Part shown: positions 1-6,961 of the stretch, one piece after another
Layout of the letters: each line of letters opens with the position of its first letter
Position numbering within the stretch: the first letter of the stretch is position 1
Assembly (NCBI GenBank): GCA_023228045.1
Contig: JALOBY010000031.1
Coordinates: forward strand, 1 to 11,859
Direction of reading: 5' to 3'
From: Endomicrobiales bacterium
Lineage (GTDB): Bacteria; Elusimicrobiota; Endomicrobiia; Endomicrobiales; JALOBY01
DNA length: 11,859 nt
Notes under the pieces: model-generated
Seen by the model: only the letters and a program-made list of their open reading frames with translations
Databases searched by the model: none
Told to the model about the DNA's origin: nothing
Position numbers and translations under genes: made by a program

Positions 1-18
1 CATCAAAATAATATTCAT
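1..18 (-). CDS. adk: Adenylate kinase, first six codons only (cut by window edge)
   Basis: Ten bases after the secY stop an ATG opens a frame that reads MNIILM before the window ends. Adenylate kinases commonly begin MNI(I/V)L(M/L)G.PGAGKGTQ, and adk commonly follows secY in spc operons, so both the residues and the position fit. The enzyme would interconvert ATP and AMP with two ADP in the cytoplasm. An AGGA sequence that overlaps the secY stop lies about 8 bases upstream of the ATG and could serve as its ribosome binding site. Only 18 bases are visible, so the P-loop itself is not seen; another gene starting with a similar hexapeptide cannot be excluded. Confidence 0.6.
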
Positions 19-28
19 TTGCTGTTTC

Positions 29-1357
29 CTATTTTATATTAAACCATCTGCCTTTTACACGGCTATCTTTCATAAAACCTTCATAGTGACGCATAATAAG
101 GTGCGACTCTATCTGTCCAATTGTGTCAAGCGCGACACCAACAACAATCAAAAGGGATGTGCCGCCAAAAAAGAATGGCGTGTTAAAAACATACCTTAAC
201 TGGTCCGGCATGACAGCAATCATAGCAACAAATACAGCACCGCCAAGTGTTATACGTACAAGAATTTTTTCAATGTAGTTTGAAGTTGGATCACCCGGCC
301 TTATCCCCGGAATAAAACCCCCGGACTTTTTCATATTCTCGGCAAGTTCTTTTGGATTAAACGCTATAGAGTTATAAAAATAGCAAAAGAAAACTATTAA
401 AAGTCCATAGATTAAAGAATATATTATAGAACCTCTACTCCACATATTTGACACTATTTTCGCCCAAGCAACTTCAGGGAAAAATTGCGCAACTGTTAAA
501 GGAGCCGAAAGAATTGATATAGCAAAAATAACGGCAATAACCCCGGATTGGTCAACTTTTAACGGCAAGAATGTGGACGAGCCGCCATGCATACGCCTGC
601 CAACCATTCGCTTTGCATAGTTAACCGGTATTCTTCTTTGTGCAGTTGAAACCCAAACAACTAGCCCTGTTACAACAAATACAGCTACCCCTATGGCTAT
701 TGCGGAAAGTATGGACATTTCTTCCATTCTAACTAAATTTATAAGGTCTTTTACGGCAGAAGGTATTCTGTCTACAATGCCGGCAAAAATCATTAATGAT
801 ATACCGTTGCCAATTCCCATTTCCGTTATCTGCTCACCAAACCACATTATCAACATTGTGCCGCCAACAAGTGTAATTACCGACATCATCATCCAAATTG
901 CTGTTGGATTATCAACTATAGAAAGGCCTGAAGGTGTTGGCATTTTTGTGATTGCAAGAGTTAAACCAAATGACTGTATGGCACCAAGAGCAAGTGTCAG
1001 GTAACGAGAAATTTGGTTTATTTTTTTTCTGCCCTGTTCGCCTTCTTTTTGCAACCTGTCAAGCGCTGGCATTAAATGCGCACCAATAAGCAAACTCATT
1101 ATAATTGATGCGTTAATATAAGGCATAATGCCCATTGAAAAAATGGACAGTTTGTTTAGCGCGCCGCCTGAAAACATATCCAAAAAGCCAAGGAGCGAGT
1201 TTTTATGAGCATCAAAAAGCGATTTTACGGCGGTAGCATTTACCCCAGGTACAGGTATCGCAGCGCCCAGGCGATACGCGGCAATTATACCAAGCGTAAA
1301 AACGACTCTTTTTCTGAGCTCTGGAATTTTAAAGATATTTGCGAAGGAACTAATCAT
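29..1357 (-). CDS. secY: Protein translocase subunit SecY
   Basis: SecY forms the membrane channel of the Sec translocon, with SecE and SecG, and passes unfolded proteins across or into the inner membrane. At 442 residues it is full length for the family. About ten hydrophobic segments are visible, beginning near residues 18-36, 69-91, 117-137, 154-173, 183-198, 214-236, 271-291, 310-330, 367-383 and 397-412. The first half carries the plug region (FLDMFSGGALNKLSIFSMGI, 58-77) and TEMGIGNGISL (178-188). The long cytoplasmic loops hold RRIPVNYAKR (241-250) and the conserved GGFIPGIRPG (346-355), the region used by ribosomes and SecA. The ATG lies 11 bases after the rplO stop. The nearest purine-rich Shine-Dalgarno-like AGGT is about 17 bases upstream, which is too far to be efficient, so translation probably relies on coupling to rplO. 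The stop is TAG. Confidence 0.98.
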   Translation of the reverse strand: MISSFANIFKIPELRKRVVFTLGIIAAYRLGAAIPVPGVNATAVKSLFDAHKNSLLGFLDMFSGGALNKLSIFSMGIMPYINASIIMSLLIGAHLMPALDRLQKEGEQGRKKINQISRYLTLALGAIQSFGLTLAITKMPTPSGLSIVDNPTAIWMMMSVITLVGGTMLIMWFGEQITEMGIGNGISLMIFAGIVDRIPSAVKDLINLVRMEEMSILSAIAIGVAVFVVTGLVVWVSTAQRRIPVNYAKRMVGRRMHGGSSTFLPLKVDQSGVIAVIFAISILSAPLTVAQFFPEVAWAKIVSNMWSRGSIIYSLIYGLLIVFFCYFYNSIAFNPKELAENMKKSGGFIPGIRPGDPTSNYIEKILVRITLGGAVFVAMIAVMPDQLRYVFNTPFFFGGTSLLIVVGVALDTIGQIESHLIMRHYEGFMKDSRVKGRWFNIK

Positions 1358-1368
1358 AAGTATCTTTT

Positions 1369-1818
1369 TTATTTACCTGTTTTTTCTGCAAGACCGCCTG
1401 CAGCTTTAATTTTTTCTATTGCTGATGCTGAAAAAGCATTTACCTTAACAGTTAATTTCTTCTTTAGCTCGCCGCTGCCAAGTATTTTAACCGGAAGATT
1501 TCTCTTAATTATCCCGAGTTCGTTTAATTTTGCTACTGTTACCTCTGCGCCATCAGAAAACAACGATTCAAGCTCACCTACATTTAAAACCGCATAAGCA
1601 ACACGAAATTTATTGGTAAAACCTCTTTTTGGTATTCTTCTAATTATCGGGGTCTGTCCACCTTCAAAACCAAGCATACCTCCAACACCCGCACGAGAAG
1701 TTTGCCCTTTCATACCCTTTGTAGATTGTCCACCATGGCCAGAACCAGCGCCACGCCCAACTATTTTTCTGCGGTGATGCGAACCTTTTGCCGGTTTTAG
1801 ATTATTTAAACCTATCAT
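1369..1818 (-). CDS. rplO: 50S ribosomal protein L15
   Basis: L15 is a large-subunit protein that binds 23S rRNA and acts late in 50S assembly. The 149 residues have the usual layout. The Gly/Arg/Lys-rich extended N-terminal half has the conserved HHRRKIVGRGAGSGHGGQST (14-33) and GGQTPIIRRIPKRGF, which threads into rRNA. A globular C-terminal half follows, ending AAGGLAEKTGK. Its ATG overlaps the rpsE stop by four bases (ATGA), so the two genes are translationally coupled. In most bacteria rpmD (L30) sits between rpsE and rplO; here the overlap leaves no room for it. Stop TAA, followed 11 bases later by secY. Confidence 0.98.
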   Translation of the reverse strand: MIGLNNLKPAKGSHHRRKIVGRGAGSGHGGQSTKGMKGQTSRAGVGGMLGFEGGQTPIIRRIPKRGFTNKFRVAYAVLNVGELESLFSDGAEVTVAKLNELGIIKRNLPVKILGSGELKKKLTVKVNAFSASAIEKIKAAGGLAEKTGK

Positions 1819-2315
1819 AACGCAGAGACCTCTTTGTTTCTTATTTTTGCTATATCTTCTTTTGTTCTTAAGTTCAATAAAGCATCCATTGTTGCGTAAA
1901 CCACATTAAAAGAGTTTGATGAACGCATGGACTTTGACAAAATATCTGTTATACCAACAGCTTCAAGTACAGCTCTTACCGGACCACCTGCTATAATACC
2001 TGTTCCGGGTGCCGCCGGCTTTAAGAAAACTTTGCCTGCGCCAGCTCTACCGGTAATTTCATGCGGTATAGTTGTTCCAACAAGAGAAACTTTTACCATT
2101 GATTTTTGAGCTCTCGCACTGCCTTTTTGAATTGCCTTTTGAACTTCTTTTGCTTTGCCCAAACCGCAACCTACCCGGCCTGCACCATCACCAACAACCA
2201 CAAGAGCATTAAAAGAAAATCTTTTACCACCCTTAACAACCTTGGCAACTCTGTTTACCGAAACAACATTTTCTTTGAAGCCGGAATCTTGTTTATTTGA
2301 AAATTTATCTGCCAA
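1815..2315 (-). CDS. rpsE: 30S ribosomal protein S5, UUG start
   Basis: S5 sits near the mRNA entry and decoding region of the 30S subunit and affects translational fidelity and mRNA unwinding. At 166 residues it is normal length. It has the N-terminal double-stranded-RNA-binding-like domain (VVSVNRVAKVVKGGKRFSF, about 17-35, then ALVVVGDGAGRVG) and the C-terminal domain with AAPGTGIIAGGPVRAVLEA. The start is TTG, not ATG. It is favoured because a strong AGGGGG lies 5 bases upstream and because the next in-frame methionine is well inside the conserved fold. A stem-loop lies just upstream of that AGGGGG. Forty-two bases separate it from rplR, and its TGA stop overlaps the rplO start. Confidence 0.97.
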   Translation of the reverse strand: MADKFSNKQDSGFKENVVSVNRVAKVVKGGKRFSFNALVVVGDGAGRVGCGLGKAKEVQKAIQKGSARAQKSMVKVSLVGTTIPHEITGRAGAGKVFLKPAAPGTGIIAGGPVRAVLEAVGITDILSKSMRSSNSFNVVYATMDALLNLRTKEDIAKIRNKEVSAL

Positions 2316-2326
2316 GTAAACCCCCT

Positions 2327-2344
2327 GCCGCCCAATAAGGCGAC
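2327..2344 (-). promoter_or_regulatory. Stem-loop upstream of the rpsE ribosome binding site
   Basis: In the mRNA sense the sequence reads GUCGCC, a six-base loop UUAUUG, then GGCGGC: six base pairs including one U-G wobble. It ends two bases before the AGGGGG that serves the UUG start of rpsE. There is no following U run, so it is not an intrinsic terminator. It could tune access of the ribosome to the weak start codon or stabilise the transcript between rplR and rpsE. The pairing is visible in the sequence; the role is inference. Confidence 0.4.
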
Positions 2345-2357
2345 CTTGTAAATATTT

Positions 2358-2717
2358 TTAGAATTCTAAACCAGCGGCCCTTGCTGCTTCAGCAAATGCC
2401 TTAACTCTGCCGTGATAAATATTGCCACTTCTATCAAAAACAACTTTATTTAAACCCTTCTCAAGTGCCTTTTTTGCAATTAAGGTAGCTACTGCTTTCG
2501 CACCTTCAATGGTGTCTGGTGATTTCACTTTGCCCTTTAATTCCGGCGACAATGTTGATGCACTCACCAAAGTAACACCCAAAACATCATCTATCAGCTG
2601 AGCATAAATATTCCTATGCCCTCTGTAAATGTTTAAACGGGGCCTTTGAGCACTGCCAGATATTTTACTTCTTACTCTTTTTTTTCTGAACTGCAATTTT
2701 TCGCCACTGGTTCTCAT
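2358..2717 (-). CDS. rplR: 50S ribosomal protein L18
   Basis: L18 binds 5S rRNA and, with L5, docks it onto the central protuberance of the 50S subunit. The 119 residues match the family. A basic N-terminal tail (QFRKKRVRSKISGSAQRPRL, 9-28) leads into the core NIYRGHRNIYAQLIDD. The typical C-terminus follows, with VVFDRSGNIYHGRVKAFAEAAR (about 92-113) and a terminal AGLEF. The ATG is preceded by AAAAGGG at about 7 bases. It lies 18 bases after rplF and 42 bases before rpsE, the usual spc operon order. Stop TAA. Confidence 0.98.
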   Translation of the reverse strand: MRTSGEKLQFRKKRVRSKISGSAQRPRLNIYRGHRNIYAQLIDDVLGVTLVSASTLSPELKGKVKSPDTIEGAKAVATLIAKKALEKGLNKVVFDRSGNIYHGRVKAFAEAARAAGLEF

Positions 2718-2735
2718 ATATAATCCCTTTTTCTA

Positions 2736-3290
2736 TTATTTCTTGCCGACGGCTCCAGCCGCAGATTTGCCAGCCTTTCTAATAATTTTTTCACCAACAT
2801 ATCTTACGCCGGTGCCTTTATACGGCTCTGGCGGCCTTAATGATCTGATGCTTGCGGCAACCTCTCCAACCAATGCCTTATCTATGCCGATAATTGAAAC
2901 TAATGTTTGCTTGTCAACTGTTATTTTAACACCCTTTGATATGGGGAATACTTTCGGACTTGAAAAACCAAGATTCAAAATAAGGTTTTGCCCTTCTACA
3001 TTTGCTTTGTAACCAAGGCCCTGAACTTCTAAATCTTTCTTGAACCCTTTTGTTACACCCTCAAAACAGTTAAGCAATAAACCCCTCATTAATCCGTGCA
3101 ACATATTGGTGCTTGTGCTTTGATCTTTCGCTACAAGCGTAATTTGTTTGCTCTCTATTTTTGGTTCTATTGACGATGGAAGTTTTAAAAAAAGTTTCCC
3201 TAACGGGCCACTTACTTCAAGCCCATCAGCTTTTATTTCTACCTTTACTTTTTCTGGAATTAAAAATGGTTTTTTGCCTAAGCGACTCAT
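2736..3290 (-). CDS. rplF: 50S ribosomal protein L6
   Basis: L6 binds 23S rRNA near the sarcin-ricin region and the factor-binding site at the base of the stalk. At 184 residues it has two tandem L6 repeats. The N-terminal one begins MSRLGKKPFLIPEKVKV and contains GPLGKL. The C-terminal one has the family signature region RPPEPYKGTGVRYVGEKIIRKAGKS (about 152-176), which contacts rRNA. The C-terminus is a short Ala/Lys/Gly tail. An AGAGG about 7 bases upstream supports the ATG. It lies 24 bases after rpsH and 18 before rplR. Confidence 0.98.
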   Translation of the reverse strand: MSRLGKKPFLIPEKVKVEIKADGLEVSGPLGKLFLKLPSSIEPKIESKQITLVAKDQSTSTNMLHGLMRGLLLNCFEGVTKGFKKDLEVQGLGYKANVEGQNLILNLGFSSPKVFPISKGVKITVDKQTLVSIIGIDKALVGEVAASIRSLRPPEPYKGTGVRYVGEKIIRKAGKSAAGAVGKK

Positions 3291-3314
3291 TTTATACCTC
3301 TGAAGTTTACTTTA

Positions 3315-3710
3315 TTACCAAATATAAGCAAGCACTTCGCCGCCTAGTTTGGCCGTACGAGCTTGCTTGTCTGACATAAGACCTTTTGAAGTGGATACTA
3401 CTGCAACACCAAGGCCATTAACAACTTTTGGCATTTTTTCGTAACCACTGTAATATCTAACACTCGATTTTGAAATTTTTTTCAGGCCTTTTATTACCTG
3501 TTTGCCTTCAGGGGTATATTTAAGATACACACGCAAAACACCTTGCTTGTGATCTTCAATATTTTTGTAATTGGCCACATATCCTTCATCTTTTAAAATT
3601 CTGGCAAACTCCACCTTCATTTTTGACGATGGAATGTCAACTTTTTCAAGAAGTTTTACATTCGCGTTACGAATGCGTGTCAGCATATCTGCAATTGGGT
3701 CGGTAATCAT
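3315..3710 (-). CDS. rpsH: 30S ribosomal protein S8
   Basis: S8 binds helix 21 of 16S rRNA early in 30S assembly. In E. coli it also represses spc operon translation by binding mRNA at the rplE start. The 131 residues begin with the conserved MITDPIADMLTRIRNA (1-16) and finish with the family signature VVSTSKGLMSDKQARTAKLG and the C-terminal GGEVLAYIW. GAGGT lies about 4 bases before the ATG. A 43-base gap separates it from rpsN; it contains no clear hairpin. I could not identify an S8-like operator in the rplX-rplE junction, so autoregulation of the E. coli kind is not supported here. Stop TAA. Confidence 0.98.
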   Translation of the reverse strand: MITDPIADMLTRIRNANVKLLEKVDIPSSKMKVEFARILKDEGYVANYKNIEDHKQGVLRVYLKYTPEGKQVIKGLKKISKSSVRYYSGYEKMPKVVNGLGVAVVSTSKGLMSDKQARTAKLGGEVLAYIW

Positions 3711-3753
3711 ACTACCTCGCTAAATTTTTTTGTCTGCTGTATGTATAACAAAA

Positions 3754-3939
3754 CTACCAGCTCGACTTTGTAACACCCGGTATCTCGCCTCTGTGAGAGA
3801 GGTTACGGAAACAAATTCTGCAAAGACCGAAATCTCTCATAAAGCCCCTTGGCCTGCCGCAAAGACGACATCTGTTTCTAAACTTTGTTGCGTACTTTTG
3901 TGGTTTGCGCATTTTTGCCACAGCGCTTTTTGTCGCCAT
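3754..3939 (-). CDS. rpsN: 30S ribosomal protein S14, zinc-binding type Z
   Basis: S14 is needed for late assembly of the 30S head. This is the short zinc-binding form of 61 residues rather than the roughly 100-residue zinc-free form found in E. coli. Two CXXC pairs are visible, CRLC (24-27) and CRIC (40-43), separated by GRPRGFMRDFGL, exactly as in type-Z S14. The C-terminus ends in KSSW, as is usual for the family. AAGGA about 8 bases upstream supports the ATG. It sits 15 bases after rplE and 43 before rpsH, its standard place in the spc operon. Stop TAG. Confidence 0.98.
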   Translation of the reverse strand: MATKSAVAKMRKPQKYATKFRNRCRLCGRPRGFMRDFGLCRICFRNLSHRGEIPGVTKSSW

Positions 3940-3954
3940 CTTCGTATTCCTTTT

Positions 3955-4506
3955 TTATCTTTTCTTAAAAGGCATTCCAAGTTGATCAAGCAATTCTTTC
4001 GCCTGTTCATCGTTAGTAGCCGATGTTACTATGGTTATATTCATACCGCGGGTTTTATCTGATTTTTCTACATTAATTTCCGGGAAAATATACTGTTCGC
4101 TAAGACCGATATTGTAATTACCTTTACCGTCAAAAGAATTTGGCTCAATACCTCTGAAGTCTCTTATGCGAGGTATTGCCACATTTACAAGGCGGTCAAA
4201 AAACTCATACATCTTGGTGCCTCTAAGTGTAACTTTTAAACCTATTGGCATACCAGCTCTGAGCTTAAAGTTTGATATAGCTTTTTTTGCCTTGCGAACT
4301 TGAGGCTTTTGGCCTGTTATCGCAGCAAGCTCAACACTTGCAATATCTACTACCTTGACATTGTCTTTTGCTTCGCTTAAGCCAATATTTATTACAATTT
4401 TTTCCAGCTTTGGCGCCTGATGAAAATTTTTAAGCGAAAACTTTTCAATGAGATTCTTTGCTACTACTTCTTCATAAAGTTCTTTTATTCTTGGTTTGTT
4501 ATTCAT
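3955..4506 (-). CDS. rplE: 50S ribosomal protein L5
   Basis: L5 binds 5S rRNA and forms part of the central protuberance, touching the P-site tRNA and S13 across the subunit interface. The 183 residues are normal. Conserved stretches include PKLEKIVINIGLSEA (about 32-46), TGQKPQVRKAKKAISNFKLR, PIGLKVTLRGTKMYEFFDRL and the C-terminal IFPEINVEKSDKTRGMNITI. The ATG is preceded by AGG and AAGAG within 12 bases, a moderate ribosome binding site. It lies 14 bases after rplX. Stop TAA. Confidence 0.98.
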   Translation of the reverse strand: MNNKPRIKELYEEVVAKNLIEKFSLKNFHQAPKLEKIVINIGLSEAKDNVKVVDIASVELAAITGQKPQVRKAKKAISNFKLRAGMPIGLKVTLRGTKMYEFFDRLVNVAIPRIRDFRGIEPNSFDGKGNYNIGLSEQYIFPEINVEKSDKTRGMNITIVTSATNDEQAKELLDQLGMPFKKR

Positions 4507-4520
4507 TTTCTCTTAACCTT

Positions 4521-4832
4521 TTAAATTATCATTTCGCCGCATTTTCTGCAGACGCGTACTTTTTTCCCGTCGAAAAGAGTATCAAACTTTGGCCTTGTCG
4601 GCTTTGCGCATTTTGGACATATCAACATTACATTTGAAATTGGCACAGGAGCTTCTTTCTCTCTTATGCCGCCCGGTTCGTTTTGAGTCGGTTTTTTATG
4701 GCGCTTTACAAAGTTTATTTTGGAAACTATCACTTTGTTTGTTTCTATATAAACCTTAAGCACTTCGCCTTTTTTGCCCTTGTCTTTTCCTGTGTTAATT
4801 ACTACCGTGTCTTTCTTTTTTACTGTTAGCAT
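4521..4832 (-). CDS. rplX: 50S ribosomal protein L24 with two CXXC pairs
   Basis: L24 is an assembly initiator of the 50S subunit and lies near the polypeptide exit tunnel. The protein is 103 residues, with an N-terminal KOW domain (TVKKKDTVVINTGKDKGKKG, 3-22). The C-terminal part has four cysteines, CPKC (72-75) and CRKC (95-98), a zinc-ribbon-like arrangement present in many bacterial L24s but absent from others. A longer frame begins at a TTG four codons upstream (4844). I preferred the ATG because GGGAG lies 5 bases before it and because homologues start at this MxTVKKxD position. Gaps of 14 bases separate it from both rplN and rplE. Confidence 0.97.
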   Translation of the reverse strand: MLTVKKKDTVVINTGKDKGKKGEVLKVYIETNKVIVSKINFVKRHKKPTQNEPGGIREKEAPVPISNVMLICPKCAKPTRPKFDTLFDGKKVRVCRKCGEMII

Positions 4833-4846
4833 TTTATCTCCCAAAA

Positions 4847-5215
4847 CTACACAACTTCTGGTGCAAGCGAAATTATTTTTAGAAAGTTTTTCTCGCGCAA
4901 TTCTCTTGCAACCGGCCCAAATATACGGGTTCCTTTGGGCTCATTTTCGTCATCTATAATAACGGCTGCGTTATCGTCAAATTTAATGTATGTGCCGTCA
5001 CATCTGCGACACTCCTTAACAGTTCTGACAAGCACAGCTTTTACTACATCACCCTTTTTGATTGCTCCATTAGGGATTGCTTCTTGTACCGAAGCAACAA
5101 CTATGTCGCCCAAACTTGAATAATGCCTTCTTATTCCGCCTTTTAGACGAAAAACTCTTATTTTTGTAGCTCCGGAGTTGTCGGCAACATTTAGTATTGA
5201 CCTTTCTTGAATCAT
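4847..5215 (-). CDS. rplN: 50S ribosomal protein L14
   Basis: L14 lies at the subunit interface of the 50S, contacts 16S rRNA and is the docking site of the silencing factor RsfS. The 122-residue length is the family norm. The N-terminal MIQERSILNVADNSGATKI (1-19) is diagnostic, followed by GGIRRHYSSLGDIVVASVQEA and the C-terminal EPKGTRIFGPVARELREKNF, ending in KIISLAPEVV. AGAGGA about 8 bases upstream supports the ATG. It is the first gene of the spc operon in the classical scheme, but only 27 bases separate it from rpsQ, with no terminator or clear promoter, so the S10 and spc units are probably co-transcribed here. Confidence 0.98.
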   Translation of the reverse strand: MIQERSILNVADNSGATKIRVFRLKGGIRRHYSSLGDIVVASVQEAIPNGAIKKGDVVKAVLVRTVKECRRCDGTYIKFDDNAAVIIDDENEPKGTRIFGPVARELREKNFLKIISLAPEVV

Positions 5216-5242
5216 TTGTTTATCCTCTTGCCAATTTTACTA

Positions 5243-5527
5243 TTAAGATTTTTGAACTACTTCCACAAGGCGCCATCTTTTTTGCTTTGAAATCGGCCTT
5301 GTTTCCATTACCTTAACTGTATCGCCTATATGTGAAAGATTTTTCTCATCATGCACATAAAGCTTTGTCGTGCTGCGTAGAGTTTTTTTGTACTTTCTAT
5401 GACGGTATGCCTTCTGAATCTCTATAACGCGGGTTTTGTCCATTTTATCGCTTGAGACAAGGCCAACTCTTACTTTTCTTTTGTTTCTCTCCATCCTATT
5501 TACCTCGCTGGCTATTGGGTTATTCAT
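5243..5527 (-). CDS. rpsQ: 30S ribosomal protein S17 (start uncertain)
   Basis: S17 is a primary 16S rRNA binder with an OB fold. The core is clear: RKVRVGLVSSDKMDKTRVIE, then SHIGDTVKVMETRPISKQKRWRLVE. Two starts are credible. The one given here (94 residues) overlaps the rpmC stop as ATGA and has AGGA about 4 bases upstream. An internal ATG at 5494 gives 83 residues beginning MERNKRK, which is closer to typical S17 starts, and has GAGG 8 bases upstream. Sequence alone does not decide between them; the first 11 residues (MNNPIASEVNR) show no conserved feature. It is followed by rplN after 27 bases. Stop TAA. Confidence 0.93.
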   Translation of the reverse strand: MNNPIASEVNRMERNKRKVRVGLVSSDKMDKTRVIEIQKAYRHRKYKKTLRSTTKLYVHDEKNLSHIGDTVKVMETRPISKQKRWRLVEVVQKS

Positions 5528-5748
5528 TTTTTCCTGCTCTTTGCCGGTTTAGCTGGCTGCCTTTCTTTTAGCAAGGTGTTAAGTCGCGCAACCAAACGCC
5601 TCAAACTTCTTATTTCAAGACTGTTTTTTACTGGCGTGGAGAAATGTTTAAATTTTAAACGGAAAAGTTTTTCTTTTGTTTCGTTTAACTTTGCAGCTAT
5701 TTCTGCATCTGCCATATTCTTTATTTCTTGCCATTGTTTAGCTTTCAT
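5524..5748 (-). CDS. rpmC: 50S ribosomal protein L29
   Basis: L29 sits by the polypeptide exit site next to L23 and helps form the platform used by SRP and trigger factor. The 74 residues form the usual two-helix hairpin. Conserved stretches are ELNETKEKLFRL-like AAKLNETKEKLFRLKFKHFS (18-37) and the second helix IRSLRRLVARLNTLLKER (about 46-63). The C-terminus has a basic, Pro/Ala/Lys-rich tail, PAKPAKSRKK, slightly longer than the shortest family members. AGAGAG lies 5 bases before the ATG. Its TGA stop overlaps the upstream rpsQ start as ATGA, and 15 bases separate it from rplP. Confidence 0.97.
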   Translation of the reverse strand: MKAKQWQEIKNMADAEIAAKLNETKEKLFRLKFKHFSTPVKNSLEIRSLRRLVARLNTLLKERQPAKPAKSRKK

Positions 5749-5763
5749 CTATTCTCTCTTGAA

Positions 5764-6177
5764 TTAAATTTCAGTTCTTTGAATGAACTTTGTAAGTATG
5801 GGAAGTTTATGACCTGCAAGAAGCATTGCCTTTTGGGCATCAGCTTGATTAAGACCTTCCAGCTCAAATAATATTCTTCCCGGCTTTACAACAGCCACCC
5901 AATGATCTGGTGCGCCCTTGCCTTTACCCATTCTGGTTTCTGCCGGTTTTTTGGATACGGATTTATCCGGGAATATTCTTATCCATACCTTTCCGCCCTT
6001 TTTTATGGAACGGGTAAGCGCTATACGGGCTGACTCTATTTGCTGGCTTGTTATCCACGCTGGCTCAAGAGCCTGAATGCCATACTGTCCAAAAGCAATA
6101 ACACTACCGCCCTTGCTTTGACCTTTCATACGGCCTCTGTGGCTTTTACGGTATTTTACTCTTTTTGGCATTAACAT
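5764..6177 (-). CDS. rplP: 50S ribosomal protein L16
   Basis: L16 contacts the A-site tRNA and is required for a fully active peptidyl transferase centre. At 137 residues it is normal. It begins MLMPKRVKYRKSHRGRMKG, a characteristic opening, and carries the conserved ARIALTRSIKKGGKVWIRIF and PAETRMGKGKGAPDHWVAVV (78-97). The arginine at 82 in that loop aligns with the E. coli residue that YcfD hydroxylates. The first ATG is chosen over the ATG two codons later because AGGG lies 7 bases upstream of it. It lies 21 bases after rpsC and 15 before rpmC. Stop TAA. Confidence 0.98.
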   Translation of the reverse strand: MLMPKRVKYRKSHRGRMKGQSKGGSVIAFGQYGIQALEPAWITSQQIESARIALTRSIKKGGKVWIRIFPDKSVSKKPAETRMGKGKGAPDHWVAVVKPGRILFELEGLNQADAQKAMLLAGHKLPILTKFIQRTEI

Positions 6178-6198
6178 TTTACAACCCTTTTACTTATT

Positions 6199-6939
6199 TT
6201 ATTCTTGTTCCGCTTTTACCGATGCAGGAACGACCATATCGCCTTTTGTGGCGATCTCCTGGAGTTTTTCTTTTTCTATAAGTTTTACTTCTTCCATAAG
6301 ATCTTTTTCTGTTTTCTTGAAAAGTTCTCTCTTAAATACCCATGTTTTTACGCCAATTAAGCCCATGGTTGTTAATGCTTCAGAAAAACCATAATCAATA
6401 TCGGCACGGAAAGTTTGAAGCGGCACACGGCCTTCTTTTGCCCATTCGGTTCTGGCAATTTCTGCTCCACCAATTCTTCCCGCAACCATTATTTTTATTC
6501 CAAGTGCACCAGAAGCCATTGCTTTTTCCATTGCTTTTTTCATTGCTCTGCGGTAAGATATTCTTTTTTCTAACTGTATTGCAATGCTGTCTGCTATAAG
6601 CTGAGCGTCGGTTTCGGGACGCTTAATTTCCATTACATTAACAAAAGTTTTTCTTCCGGTGATATTTTCTACTTCAGTTTTTAGGTTTTCTATCCCCTGT
6701 CCGGCTTTGCCAATAACAATTCCGGGCCTTGCTGTATAAACATTTACCCTTATGTATTTGCCGGCTCTTTCAATGCCTATTTTAGATACAGAAGCCAAGC
6801 GCAATTTGTCTTTAAGATATTGCCTTATTTTGTAATCTTCCTCAATAAAATCTGGCATCTCTTTAAGGTTGAACCACTTTGATTCCCAGTCCCTTATGTA
6901 GCCAAGTCGCATTGCCTTTGGATTTACTTTGTGACCCAT
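6199..6939 (-). CDS. rpsC: 30S ribosomal protein S3
   Basis: S3 lines the mRNA entry channel of the 30S head and contributes to mRNA helicase activity. The 246 residues start with MGHKVNPKAMRLG, the standard opening. A KH domain with the GXXG loop GKAG (77-80) lies in RPGIVIGKAGQGIENLKTEV. The C-terminal domain follows, with GALGIKIMVAGRIGGAEIAR and PLQTFRADIDYGFSEA. An acidic and basic helical tail after about residue 210 (EKDLMEEVKLIEKEKLQE) is longer than the minimal family core. AAGGG lies 8 bases before the ATG. A 50-base gap containing a hairpin separates it from rplV. Stop TAA. Confidence 0.98.
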   Translation of the reverse strand: MGHKVNPKAMRLGYIRDWESKWFNLKEMPDFIEEDYKIRQYLKDKLRLASVSKIGIERAGKYIRVNVYTARPGIVIGKAGQGIENLKTEVENITGRKTFVNVMEIKRPETDAQLIADSIAIQLEKRISYRRAMKKAMEKAMASGALGIKIMVAGRIGGAEIARTEWAKEGRVPLQTFRADIDYGFSEALTTMGLIGVKTWVFKRELFKKTEKDLMEEVKLIEKEKLQEIATKGDMVVPASVKAEQE

Positions 6940-6961
6940 AGCTTTTTCCCTTCGCTTACTT

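Noticed and set aside
693..1004. Plus-strand open frame antisense to secY, and others like it at 1205-1597 and 3730-4062
   Set aside because: All sit opposite well-conserved genes, show no family resemblance, and have no plausible independent context.
4500..4525. S8-type operator around the rplX-rplE junction, as in E. coli
   Set aside because: The 14-base gap and flanking bases show no hairpin resembling the helix 21 mimic.
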